A stretch of DNA of 33,643 nucleotides, taken from contig JAFVUY010000095.1 of NCBI GenBank assembly GCA_017502465.1, positions 1 through 33,643 on the forward strand. Reading direction: 5' to 3'. Below, one piece after another: positions 7,601 to 15,011 of this stretch (the first letter of the stretch is position 1; each line of letters begins with the position of its first letter). The notes beneath the pieces were generated by a model. It had not been told where the DNA came from. It did no database searches and saw only the letters and a list, made by a program, of their open reading frames with translations. Position numbers and translations under genes: made by a program. This stretch comes from Bacilli bacterium (GTDB lineage: Bacteria > Bacillota_I > Bacilli_A > RFN20 > CAG-826).

Positions 7601-8468
7601 CGACCTAGTAAGTGGTGTTGCTCAATTAGGTTATTACAAAGTAGGAACTAAACTTGCTGTTACTGGTAATGTTGTTGCGAACGCATTATTTATTGATTTC
7701 AGTTTGGTAAATGGCGCGCAAGCAAAACTTACAGGTAAAGTTTCTGGTTTAAGATTTAAAGGTCAAATTAACACTGAAGATTACAATAAGTATGCAGAAT
7801 ACATTACCGAAGTTGGTATGGCATTTATTCCTGTAGATTACTTAAACGCTGACGGTTCTGATTTTATGTTCAAAAATTTCGTTATTGGCGAAACTATTTC
7901 TAAACTAGCGCTTACTCAAGATTTCACTATAGATGGCGATTACAACTCATATTTCGGTGTGTTTGGTAATATCCGTCGTGAAAACTATAACCGTAACTTT
8001 GCGGCTAGAGGCTACATTGCATTTAACTTTGTTGACGGTATTGATTACATTTATACTGCATTTAACGTTGAAGATAATTCAAGAAATATTGCTTATCTTT
8101 TAAAAGGTACTTATGATGCTTTAGACGATACTCAACGTGAAATAGCAGACAAAATGCTCAACAACATTATTAAAGTTACTTATGATGGAGAAGACGCTTC
8201 TGCTGTTGCTGGGTTAGGAGTTGATAACGTATTAGAGTCTCTCGAAACTGAAATAATTGATGAGTGCTTGAACGTTGTTATTTCTACAAACGAAAATTAT
8301 CCAATTTATGCTTTATCTATCAACGGTGATTGCATTGCTATCAATGCAGAATTCAAGTTGTTTGATGGTAGTGTTTATAAAGTAAAATCTGTAACAAGAA
8401 ATTCTGATAATACTGTTACAATCGTTTGCTACCCACAAGTTCAACTTGAACTTCTTAATCCCGTTTGA
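4644..8468 (+). CDS. Large secreted surface protein of repeated beta-rich modules, ended by an in-frame TGA
   Basis: 1,274 residues up to a TGA. The signal peptide is residues 1-37 (hydrophobic core, then AFA/ND cleavage). Five copies of the shared module follow at about 40-215, 222-410, 434-615, 620-770 and 778-950. The second and third are separated by a flexible hinge of repeated PEE units. Residues about 950-1274 form a different domain (VGDRHAYHVVDNDGF, SGLRFKGQI, FAARGYIAF), a type I associate with clostridial surface proteins but cannot name. AGGAGG precedes the ATG. The frame stays open after the TGA for another 498 codons encoding an Ig/FN3-like plus hydrolase region. The natural product may therefore be a protein of about 1,770 residues, or this gene may be newly broken. 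Glycan binding at the cell surface is inferred. Confidence 0.85.
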   Translation: MVAKTKRVLLSILIALTTMMFVISGLLYGVGNVAFANDPITVDYSNITVHDVIREYNGGNAITPTVWDVANYHNAINVTEAPTSNFAYKFAVTATNGLGGYIRLFGDAADGSWTPFDGPVSKGVIFNFAETAVGNIQFAGLNNGADAQRVDGITDLVSGAVFEFGSFDVDSNNSVAYLKVNDTVIASVEYAKGTYSFGTYIGFGGNGSGTTSFGCAPIIDEVPEINYSNITVHDVIREYNGGANIETGSWSINNINIGTAPTNNFAYKMQVNYYGRFGGDPALWGTSAQYLKFFGATAGAWNTSDDSNIEAGQSGVGLIITPQTITAVNYVGGSVKETYSVRDGLTSLNGDSTAIIEVGSIEIDTEKSAIYVKIDDAVVIYAEYVTGSYVFGNYISMGSGNGGEVYTNAPQQIVEPEEPEEPEEPEDLPDAPTTIDYTNITVYDVIGDLNGGEAVTPSPWNTTSYDNLVNLTEVPTSNFAYRLQVDFSSGSTGGYVRMFGDEADGSWAPFDNNADRTAVTKGIIFAFATNKVANIQFAGLTTANWLSGAQEVTGLSEVSGKFCFEFGCYDYDEVYSIAYLKVNDTIIASVAYAKGSYSFGTYIGIAGGDGGATFEQIESAPTVDYTKINKIYDFNEVNNGVLKTSVSTAYWAPTSFAIPEINNAIKFNFETAGFDGGMQLFATSDTGLWTGAIYLGSNGDYQNNFGGTSIREWVSGWSNWSETATFEIGIYQNGDNYVIYLTIDGELRFYYEATGEVTYGNYINMYSSSGNEISAVEEYVVDYDTVEVFNVADILGETEIDLATSGVYNLGSLTKNANVAFKFRYYVGDTFDGANFRQFGFLQDDSDNQPIWTGTGFEMNFYYNGSGANCSISKGGAGFGGFAYGGFVAGALLNIEFGTYDLDSQNAYFYVGIDGEIVFIKSYAKDSVTLDYGVAAQVTEDTDANIRVLDAEKYLIDEVVGDRHAYHVVDNDGFYTLSSNSGNFAFDLVSGVAQLGYYKVGTKLAVTGNVVANALFIDFSLVNGAQAKLTGKVSGLRFKGQINTEDYNKYAEYITEVGMAFIPVDYLNADGSDFMFKNFVIGETISKLALTQDFTIDGDYNSYFGVFGNIRRENYNRNFAARGYIAFNFVDGIDYIYTAFNVEDNSRNIAYLLKGTYDALDDTQREIADKMLNNIIKVTYDGEDASAVAGLGVDNVLESLETEIIDECLNVVISTNENYPIYALSINGDCIAINAEFKLFDGSVYKVKSVTRNSDNTVTIVCYPQVQLELLNPV
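4767..7480 (+). repeat. Five tandem copies of the shared beta-rich module
   Basis: Approximate spans are B1 4767-5285, B2 5316-5860, B3 5945-6490, B4 6507-6960 and B5 6982-7480. B1-B3 keep the ITVYDVI opening and the SNFAY/NNFAY strand; B1 and B3 resemble each other most (FGDxADGSW, FAGL). B4 and B5 are more diverged. The B1 and B2 openings share nearly identical DNA (ATCACGGTACACGACGTTAT). Confidence 0.85.
5886..5921 (+). repeat. 9-bp tandem repeat encoding a PEE hinge
   Basis: Four perfect copies of GAACCTGAA encode a Glu/Pro-rich linker between modules B2 and B3. Perfect short repeats of whole codons can gain or lose copies in frame, so hinge length may vary between strains. Confidence 0.9.
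8466..8468 (+). other. In-frame TGA between module half and hydrolase half
   Basis: The frame of 4644 continues through this TGA. The very next codons read RNLTWEAVKNAGYYVITDDN, aligning with TVKWENIEGAKSYTLFDN near the start of the protein at 2953. No NTG start with a credible ribosome site follows for 100 nt. AAGGA at 8469-8473 is followed by a TTG at 8480, but that is in another frame. Confidence 0.9.
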
Positions 8469-8567
8469 AGGAATCTTACTTGGGAAGCTGTTAAAAATGC
8501 AGGATATTATGTAATTACGGACGATAACTCTAAAGACGAATCAATCGTAATTTACGCTGATGAAGAA

Positions 8568-9965
8568 TTGATTTACGTTCCTTTTGAAGCAGGTATACAT
8601 AACATTACTGTTACGGTGTATCCATTGAATGACGAATTCCAACCTGCAAGCGCATCTATCACCATTGAATGTGCGACTTCAATGATGACTGCACCTTTTT
8701 CTGAGGGGGTGTTCACTTTCTCTGAGAGTGAAGTTGCAGCTTTGGGTTTTAATGCAGCGCAATTAACTAAAACTAATGGCGGCAACTATGAGCTTTATTA
8801 CTCAAAAGATGGTTGGACCAGCGTTCGTTCAGAAAAAATGAGTTATACTAATACTTCGGTTTCTTCTAGATTACAAGCGTTAAGAAGTGCAGGGGTAAAT
8901 GTATTGGTTTTATCTAACGGCCCGTTTGCTGAACCCGTTGGTTTTTATTGGGAAACATCTCCATTGAAAAAAATTATGGATGAGGCTTGGTTTGGTTATG
9001 GTATTAAATGCGTGGTTTACGATGCTACTATCGTAGGCGTTGACGGTTCTCAAGAATATATCAATTCAGTTGTTGCTGAAAGATTATCTAACGTAAACGT
9101 TAAATCTTATTTTTCGCATCCTGGATTTATGGGGCTTATGGTTGACGATGAGCCCACTTACAGTAAACTTGACGTTGTTGGTTATAAATATAACGCAATT
9201 CAAAATGAAGCAAAAGCGCAATTAGGCGTTGATAAGGTGTTTGTTTCAAGCATACTTAAATTCTGGGGGTCAGACGTCTTATTTGACTACAATTCTTATG
9301 CGGATTATATTCAAAAATGGTTTGACTTGACTGATGCCGATTATGTTGTGGTTGACAATTATTCGCCTTACATTTTAGAGGTTTGTACTCAAGATACGTT
9401 GATAAAAACCTTTAATACGGTTAATGCTATTGCAAAAAAAGAAGGCGCAAAAGTTTATTCTTATACTACTGCGTTCGATTTTAGTGGTATTGATGGCGTG
9501 AATGGCGTTGTAGGTAAAGATTTAACGGCTAGTGCTTTTTATCAAAATGCATATTTAACAATTGCTTATGGTAATGACTTAAGTTATTTTACCGGAACTC
9601 CATCTTCTGCTGAAAACACTATTTCTAATACATTCTTTGATTTTGACGGCAACGTTACTACTACAAAAAATTTGGTCGCTAATGCTAACCAAATTTATGC
9701 AGAAATTTGTAGATTATTGAAAGGCTATACGTATAGCAGTGACAGCATTAGTACGAAAGACCTTGTTAGCACAACTTGGACTAACGGAAATTCTACTGCT
9801 AAATTTTACGTGAACACTTCAGTTAATTCAGCGACTAGAAGTATAACAATATCTAGCGGAACAAATTACTTGTTGCTCGGTATCGACGGGTCTATTACTA
9901 ATTGTGTAGGACAAGGAAGTAGAGTAAGCCTTTCTGTCGGTCAAGCAGTTTTAATTTTCAATTAA
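8568..9965 (+). CDS. DEP-motif hydrolase half stranded behind the TGA (possible fragment)
   Basis: The homologous coding region really begins at 8469, directly after the TGA. 8568 is merely the first in-frame NTG (TTG), has no ribosome site and lies inside the Ig/FN3-like domain, so it is unlikely as an independent start. From 8469 the order is Ig/FN3-like domain (about 75 residues), then a TIM-barrel-like region with GVNVLVLSNGPF, HPGFMGLMVDDEP (Glu codon 9150-9152), DADYVVVDNYSP and TTAFD, then a C-terminal beta domain. It is paralogous to 2953-4587. If read through from 4644 it would be secreted with the module array; if initiated separately it would lack a signal peptide. Alternatives are a recent nonsense mutation, a sequencing error, or genuine stop-codon readthrough. 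Enzyme activity and substrate are unknown. Confidence 0.6.
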   Translation: MIYVPFEAGIHNITVTVYPLNDEFQPASASITIECATSMMTAPFSEGVFTFSESEVAALGFNAAQLTKTNGGNYELYYSKDGWTSVRSEKMSYTNTSVSSRLQALRSAGVNVLVLSNGPFAEPVGFYWETSPLKKIMDEAWFGYGIKCVVYDATIVGVDGSQEYINSVVAERLSNVNVKSYFSHPGFMGLMVDDEPTYSKLDVVGYKYNAIQNEAKAQLGVDKVFVSSILKFWGSDVLFDYNSYADYIQKWFDLTDADYVVVDNYSPYILEVCTQDTLIKTFNTVNAIAKKEGAKVYSYTTAFDFSGIDGVNGVVGKDLTASAFYQNAYLTIAYGNDLSYFTGTPSSAENTISNTFFDFDGNVTTTKNLVANANQIYAEICRLLKGYTYSSDSISTKDLVSTTWTNGNSTAKFYVNTSVNSATRSITISSGTNYLLLGIDGSITNCVGQGSRVSLSVGQAVLIFN

Positions 9966-9980
9966 AAGGAGAAAAGAATA

Positions 9981-10100
9981 ATGAAAAAATATTATAAACC
10001 AGAAATCGAATTGATTGCTTTGCAGGACGTTTCCGTGCTTAATGTTTCAACCGGTGTGGATGAGGGAATGGATTACATTGGCGACAATTACGGATGGTAA
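9981..10100 (+). CDS. 39-residue peptide of the MKKYxKPEIE type
   Basis: A small gene with AAAGGAG 7-8 nt before the ATG, starting MKKYYKPEIELIALQDVSV and ending in an acidic, Gly-rich tail with a terminal Trp before TAA. There is no signal peptide or membrane segment. Short peptides opening MKKYxKPxIE are, to my knowledge, common in gut Firmicutes and Bacteroidetes genomes, and their function is not established. Some resemble precursors of modified peptides, but no modifying enzyme is visible nearby. It sits 15 nt after the hydrolase frame and just before a strong hairpin, so it is cotranscribed with the surface genes. Confidence 0.7.
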   Translation: MKKYYKPEIELIALQDVSVLNVSTGVDEGMDYIGDNYGW

Positions 10101-10117
10101 TATTAGTGACAAAAATA

Positions 10118-10144
10118 TGCGCGTGCTTGTTTTGAGCACGCGCA
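10118..10144 (+). other. Perfect 10-bp GC-rich hairpin just upstream of a ribosome site
   Basis: TGCGCGTGCT 10118-10127 pairs perfectly with AGCACGCGCA 10135-10144 around a 7-nt loop. It is the most GC-rich structure in an AT-rich region. On the plus strand it is followed by AAAAA and the AAGGAG (10148-10153) of the next gene, so it is not a plus-strand terminator. Read on the minus strand it is followed by TATTTTT and would act as one, against antisense transcription. A role as mRNA 5'-end protector or processing site is possible. Confidence 0.7.
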
Positions 10145-10160
10145 AAAAAGGAGATAATAA

Positions 10161-13157
10161 ATGACGACTAAAAAGATTAAAAACTTGTTGATAATTTTAT
10201 TATCATTGGTTGTGGTTTTGTCCACGTGCTTGAGCGTTATGTTTTCTTTTACTAATAACGTTAAAGCAAACGAATCTTATACGATAGATTATTCAAAAAT
10301 TACTACGACCAAAGATTTGATAAAAGATTATAGGGGTGGAACTTCTTTTACTCCAGGGACTTGGGAAATTGTCCATACTGATTTATCAAACACGCTTACT
10401 TCTAATTTTTCACTAAAGTTTAGAATAGACCTAGGCACTACTTGGGGTGGTGACCCTGCGTGGTATGGTTCTTCGATTTTATACTTTAGATTTTTTGGAA
10501 GCACACAGGGTGTTTGGGATGATAATTCATCGGACAGCATAACCTATGCAGATGATGGGTTTATGTTTAAGTTAGAGCCAAAAACTGTTTCTGAAGTATA
10601 TTTTGAAGGTGGGGAAATTGAAGAAGTTTTAATGGTTAACGAAGGATTTAATTCTATTTCTGCTAACAACAATTTTATTTTAGAAGTTGGTAGTTATGAT
10701 ATAGGGGATGGAAATTCTGTTATTTACGGCAAAATTGATGATACGATTTTTGCATACGGCACTTTTGCAACTGGTACTTACACTTTGGGGAGATACGTAA
10801 GTATTGGTGCTTCAATGAGAATTGCTACTTGTGAAGATTCATCAAGACCGTCGATGATTAAAACTCCTCACGAAGATGTAGATGTTATTCCTTATGATGA
10901 TATTACAGTTTATGATGTGATTAAAGATTTTAATAATAGTGAAGCATTTCAAGTAGTAGGTGCGTTAAACACTTTTGATTTGTCTGATAAAATCAATTCA
11001 TACTCAAACGTTGCATTAAGAACTCGTATCTATACAGGTAATATGTATAACGTATATAACCAAAGATATTTCCATTTCTTTGCACAAGATGGAAGTAGCG
11101 GTGTACCTGCTACACATGTTCCTGATTCTACGGGTGTTCTTATAGTTTTCTATAACGATGAATTCCATATCATGATGGTTGGTGGTGATGATTATTACTC
11201 TGAAACGTCTGCAGAATGGACGTTTATAGATGCGCTACCAAACGTTTCCGCTGAAAGAGATTTTGACGTTCTTGATGTGAGTAATAATACTTATGTTGAT
11301 ATTGAAGTTGGTACTTTTTCAGTTGATTCAACGTATGACGCAATTTACGTTAAAGTTAATGAATATATCGTAAGGCTTCGTTATTTTGTAAAAGGAACGT
11401 TTGCTTTAGGCGATAATTTCACCGCTAAAGTAGATGATGGTGAAAATTATGCAGTATTAGAAAGTGCTGAAGCATCCGTTTGCAAAATCATTTATAAAGA
11501 ATGTGAGAACGGGTATGTTATTGGTGAGACAAAGGTTTTTGCAGGACAAGAAGTAACTGTAAAATTAATCCCTAATACTGGTTATAAGCCTCAATCATTA
11601 AGCTTAAATGGAACTCTAGTTAATATGAGTGGCATTGAATACAATTATGGGGCACTTAATATAGGTGAATATACTTTTACAGTATCGGAAAGAACAGAAA
11701 TTTTGGCAAATTTCGTTATTGACGAAGGCTGTGAATTAGCTGTATACGATTATTTGGATATTTCTAACAATCCTAGATTAGATATTGAAAACGTTGCTAC
11801 GATTTATACGTTTGGTCAAATGCCAAAGACTACTAATGCAGCGTATAAAATGATATTTAACCCAGGGTTTGGCTTTGACTCTGCACCAGACGCACAGAGA
11901 CAATTCGGTTTCTTTCAAGAAAGTGGTTATCCATTGTGGTCTGAATCGGGTTTTGAAATTTCATTCTATTGGCACAATAGTGCAAATTTCAAATTAAAAG
12001 GTTGGGGACATGATAACGTTGTTGGCGATGGTTCAAGAGAAGCTTATCTTGCACCTGGCGTTGAAGCCTTGGTAGAGATGGGGCATGTTGATGTTGACGA
12101 AACTTATGGTTACGCTTACGTTAAGATTGACAATTATTTAATTATTTGCAAACAGTATGAAAAAGCAAACTATAGCATTGGGACAGGCGTAGGCGGACTT
12201 TATATTTCAAGTGGTGAAGATATTAATGAAGGATCAATTTATATTAGAACTTCTTATGAATTCAATAACGCTCAATTAGCTACTGAAGGATTGAAAAACG
12301 ACTTTAGTTTAATCAATAAATTCGTTGTTAAAGATAAACCTTTAGAAATTCTAGCAGGCGTAGGTGTAGTTATTGATAAGGTTATATTAAAAGATGCTTC
12401 AAACCAAGTTGTTCAAGAATTTACTGGAAGTCAAATTACTAAAAATGGTGCTAGTTACTTTGTAACACCTAGTGATATTGGGGCAGAAGGCGAAAACGTT
12501 TTAGTTGATTTTGTTTATAGTGTATCAGAAATTGACGTGAATTTTGTTTTTGATAGTCAAAAATTAAACGTTTTAAGTGCCAACAAAGTTTATTTAAGAG
12601 ATGATTATACTTTGAGATTTACCACTAATATTGGATACGTTTTAGATACTATAACTTTAAATGGTGTGGATGTAACTGATAAGGTAACATTTGAAAACGG
12701 AGAATACGTTTTTGTAGAACGTTTTGTCGAAGATGATATTAATTTTGCAATTACAACAAAACAACAAACCTATACGGTAAGTGCAAGTCTAAAAGCAGGT
12801 TGCGTTGGTGCACAAATTTCTGTTGATACACAAGTAGCGGGAAATCAAACTGTTGGCGCTAATGGTCAAGTATCGTTTGAAGTTGGCATTGAAGAAGGTT
12901 ATATCGTTAAAAAAGTAACGCTTAATGGTCAAGCTGTATATTTAGATAGCGAAGGTAAATTTGTTGTTGAAAGAGCTTATAGCGATTTAGTGTTTGAAGT
13001 TGAAACAGAAGAAATTGTAAGTAATACACAAGTTAAAACAAATTTCTTTACTTCGTTGACTGGTCAAATCGTAATATCTGTAATTGGTTTAACATTGGTA
13101 GCTACAGTTATTTTTGTGGTTTTTAAACTTAGACAAAAAAACAATAGAAGGGGATAG
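10161..13157 (+). CDS. Membrane-anchored surface protein with three shared modules
   Basis: 998 residues. The signal peptide is residues 1-37 (core LLIILLSLVVVL, cleavage near VKA/NE). Module copies lie at about 40-230, 243-435 and 525-700; a short bacterial-repeat domain (GYVIGETKVFAGQEVTVKL) separates the second and third. Residues about 705-960 are further small beta repeats with recurring LNG motifs (TITLNGVDV, VTLNGQAVY). The C-terminus is one hydrophobic helix (QIVISVIGLTLVATVIFVVF) followed by a basic tail, with no LPXTG motif, so it is anchored in the membrane rather than sortase-linked. AAGGAG precedes the ATG. The TAG stop is 2 nt from the permease start, so it is translationally linked to the importer and may present glycan to it. 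This role is inferred. Confidence 0.85.
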   Translation: MTTKKIKNLLIILLSLVVVLSTCLSVMFSFTNNVKANESYTIDYSKITTTKDLIKDYRGGTSFTPGTWEIVHTDLSNTLTSNFSLKFRIDLGTTWGGDPAWYGSSILYFRFFGSTQGVWDDNSSDSITYADDGFMFKLEPKTVSEVYFEGGEIEEVLMVNEGFNSISANNNFILEVGSYDIGDGNSVIYGKIDDTIFAYGTFATGTYTLGRYVSIGASMRIATCEDSSRPSMIKTPHEDVDVIPYDDITVYDVIKDFNNSEAFQVVGALNTFDLSDKINSYSNVALRTRIYTGNMYNVYNQRYFHFFAQDGSSGVPATHVPDSTGVLIVFYNDEFHIMMVGGDDYYSETSAEWTFIDALPNVSAERDFDVLDVSNNTYVDIEVGTFSVDSTYDAIYVKVNEYIVRLRYFVKGTFALGDNFTAKVDDGENYAVLESAEASVCKIIYKECENGYVIGETKVFAGQEVTVKLIPNTGYKPQSLSLNGTLVNMSGIEYNYGALNIGEYTFTVSERTEILANFVIDEGCELAVYDYLDISNNPRLDIENVATIYTFGQMPKTTNAAYKMIFNPGFGFDSAPDAQRQFGFFQESGYPLWSESGFEISFYWHNSANFKLKGWGHDNVVGDGSREAYLAPGVEALVEMGHVDVDETYGYAYVKIDNYLIICKQYEKANYSIGTGVGGLYISSGEDINEGSIYIRTSYEFNNAQLATEGLKNDFSLINKFVVKDKPLEILAGVGVVIDKVILKDASNQVVQEFTGSQITKNGASYFVTPSDIGAEGENVLVDFVYSVSEIDVNFVFDSQKLNVLSANKVYLRDDYTLRFTTNIGYVLDTITLNGVDVTDKVTFENGEYVFVERFVEDDINFAITTKQQTYTVSASLKAGCVGAQISVDTQVAGNQTVGANGQVSFEVGIEEGYIVKKVTLNGQAVYLDSEGKFVVERAYSDLVFEVETEEIVSNTQVKTNFFTSLTGQIVISVIGLTLVATVIFVVFKLRQKNNRRG
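10278..12245 (+). repeat. Three copies of the shared beta-rich module
   Basis: C1 covers about 10278-10830, C2 about 10890-11470 and C3 about 11738-12245. C1 keeps the GGDPxWYG, FFGSTQGVW and LEVGSYDIG signatures of copies A2/B2. C3 resembles B5 (RQFGFxQ, PxWxxxGFEMxFYxN/GFEISFYWHN). This pairing suggests that ordered sets of modules were copied between genes rather than single modules amplified in place. Confidence 0.8.
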
Positions 13158-13159
13158 AT

Positions 13160-14083
13160 ATGACAGAGAATAAAGAGTTAAAAGAGTCTATTTTTAGAAG
13201 AATATTTTACAGTAAACTATTCTTTATCTTGTTTATGTTGGCACCGATGCTTTTACACTTGCTCATCTTTTGGGCGGGTGTTCAAGTTGAGTTTATCTCA
13301 TTGGCCTTTATTGATGCAGACACTGGTACATTTTCTTTTATCAACTTTAAAAATTTATTTGAAAACTTGTTGACAGGTGCGGGGGATTTAAGTGTTCTTC
13401 CCGAATCACTGAAAAATACTTTCTTGTTTTTTATGATAGGTGTTTTACAAATTCCATTATATTTGTTTTTTGCATATATGTTGTACAAGCAAATGTTTGG
13501 ATATAAATTTGTTCGTCTTGCAATGTATTTGCCACATATGATTTCAACGCTTATGATGGCAATTATGTTCCAGCAATTACTTATGACTGACGGTCCTGTT
13601 ATAACTTTCCTTAATGGAACGTTAGGGCTTAACATACCAACGCCGATTATAATGAACTTCCCGTTAGTTGAAATTGCGTTCTTTGATATTTGGATAGGTA
13701 TGGGCGCAAACCTTGTACTTTGGATGGGCGCAATGGGGAGAATACCAAGAGAGCTGCTTGAATGTGGTGAACTTGAAGGAGTTACTCCAGTGCAAGAATT
13801 CATTAAAATAATATTCCCGCTAATATATCCAACGTTCACGACGTTTATTACACTTTCATTTGTTAATATTTTGAGCGCGTCAGGTTCAATTCTTATCTTT
13901 ACCGAAGGTAATTATGGTACTAACACGTTGTCATTCTGGTTATGGAACGTTGCGTATAAAGGAAGAACGGACCAATATGGTATTTCTTCTGCATTAGGTT
14001 TAGTAATGTGTATTGTTACCATTCCACTAGTATACTTAGGAAGAAAATTCATTAACAGATTCGGTGGGGAGGTTGAATACTAA
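13160..14083 (+). CDS. ABC sugar transporter permease, MalF type
   Basis: 307-residue integral membrane protein, the first of two permeases of a carbohydrate importer of the CUT1 class. It has about six hydrophobic helices (first around residues 20-40). The cytoplasmic coupling loop near residues 190-215 (RELLECGELEGVTPVQEFIKI) matches the EAA motif that contacts the ATPase. GGGG before the ATG serves as ribosome site. Its TAA overlaps the ATG of the next permease gene (TAATG), as expected for co-translated partners. No ATPase gene is seen, so a shared MsmX-like ATPase encoded elsewhere is likely. Imported substrate: probably an oligosaccharide. Confidence 0.93.
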   Translation: MTENKELKESIFRRIFYSKLFFILFMLAPMLLHLLIFWAGVQVEFISLAFIDADTGTFSFINFKNLFENLLTGAGDLSVLPESLKNTFLFFMIGVLQIPLYLFFAYMLYKQMFGYKFVRLAMYLPHMISTLMMAIMFQQLLMTDGPVITFLNGTLGLNIPTPIIMNFPLVEIAFFDIWIGMGANLVLWMGAMGRIPRELLECGELEGVTPVQEFIKIIFPLIYPTFTTFITLSFVNILSASGSILIFTEGNYGTNTLSFWLWNVAYKGRTDQYGISSALGLVMCIVTIPLVYLGRKFINRFGGEVEY

Positions 14084-14976
14084 TGAAGAAAAGATTTGTT
14101 TTAGATAATGGGCAAGTTGTGTACGTTGGTGAACGCAAACCTAAAAGAAGCCTGCCGTTTAAGCTAATGACGGCATTTATGTGGGTTTGGGCGTTGTCAT
14201 TAGCGTTGGTATTTTGTTGGGGTGTATTAGTATCTTTTAATGATGGTATATACTATTCGGCAGATATGTCAAAAATCTTCCCAAAAGTATGGAGAGTTCA
14301 AAATTATTTAGATGCATTTACTGCATTAAAGATTGAAAATACAAACTTTTGGGGCATGACTTGGAACTCGATTTGGTTTTCAACATCATTCTCTGTTATA
14401 AAAGTAGGCGTTACAGCAATGGGCGCGTACGTTACGGCAAGATATACTTTTAAGGCAAGAAAATTCTTGTACGCGTTTATAGTTGTCCAAATGATGCTTC
14501 CTCAATATGGTACTACTGTAGCAAATTATAAATTGCTTGATAACTTAGGATTGATTGATACGCCTTTGCAGATGATTGCTTTCGGCGCTGGCCATGGTAT
14601 GATGTTCTTGATGGTTTACAGTTTTTTCGTTAATCTTCCATCTGATTATGAAGATGCAGGAAGAATAGACGGAGCTTCAGAATACGTACTATGTTTTAAA
14701 CTTATGATGCCGATGGCAACACCAATGATTGTTGCAATGACGATCGCTATTTGGACGGGTATGTGGAATAACTCAGAGCATCCGCTTTTGTACTTACCTT
14801 CATATCCAACGCTTGCTTCAGGTATATTTAGATACCGTTACGTAGCAGCATACACGCTTGATATACCTATATACTTTGCAGGTATAGTTATGTCGGCAAT
14901 TCCTCCCACAGTTATATTTATGATATTTAGTGATACTATCATGAAGAATATGACCGTCGGTGGGTTAAAAGGCTAG
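14083..14976 (+). CDS. ABC sugar transporter permease, MalG type
   Basis: 297-residue membrane protein, second permease of the importer. The N-terminus is basic and cytoplasmic, followed by a first helix around residues 27-48 and about five more. The EAA coupling loop at about residues 187-210 (PSDYEDAGRIDGASEYVLCF) is a clear match to MalG-type proteins. The start ATG overlaps the stop of the MalF-like gene by one base. TAG stop. It pairs with the MalF-like subunit and the binding lipoprotein encoded next. Confidence 0.94.
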   Translation: MKKRFVLDNGQVVYVGERKPKRSLPFKLMTAFMWVWALSLALVFCWGVLVSFNDGIYYSADMSKIFPKVWRVQNYLDAFTALKIENTNFWGMTWNSIWFSTSFSVIKVGVTAMGAYVTARYTFKARKFLYAFIVVQMMLPQYGTTVANYKLLDNLGLIDTPLQMIAFGAGHGMMFLMVYSFFVNLPSDYEDAGRIDGASEYVLCFKLMMPMATPMIVAMTIAIWTGMWNNSEHPLLYLPSYPTLASGIFRYRYVAAYTLDIPIYFAGIVMSAIPPTVIFMIFSDTIMKNMTVGGLKG

Positions 14977-15011
14977 TTTGATTCATGCAAATAATAAAAA
15001 GGAGAAAATAT

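Noticed and set aside
8469..8482. AAGGA followed by TTG directly after the TGA as an independent start for the hydrolase half
   Set aside because: The TTG at 8480 is not in the hydrolase frame, so it cannot start that protein.
13282..13839. 185-codon minus-strand frame inside the MalF-like permease gene
   Set aside because: It is a shadow of a conserved membrane protein gene, with low-complexity composition and no ribosome site or domain.
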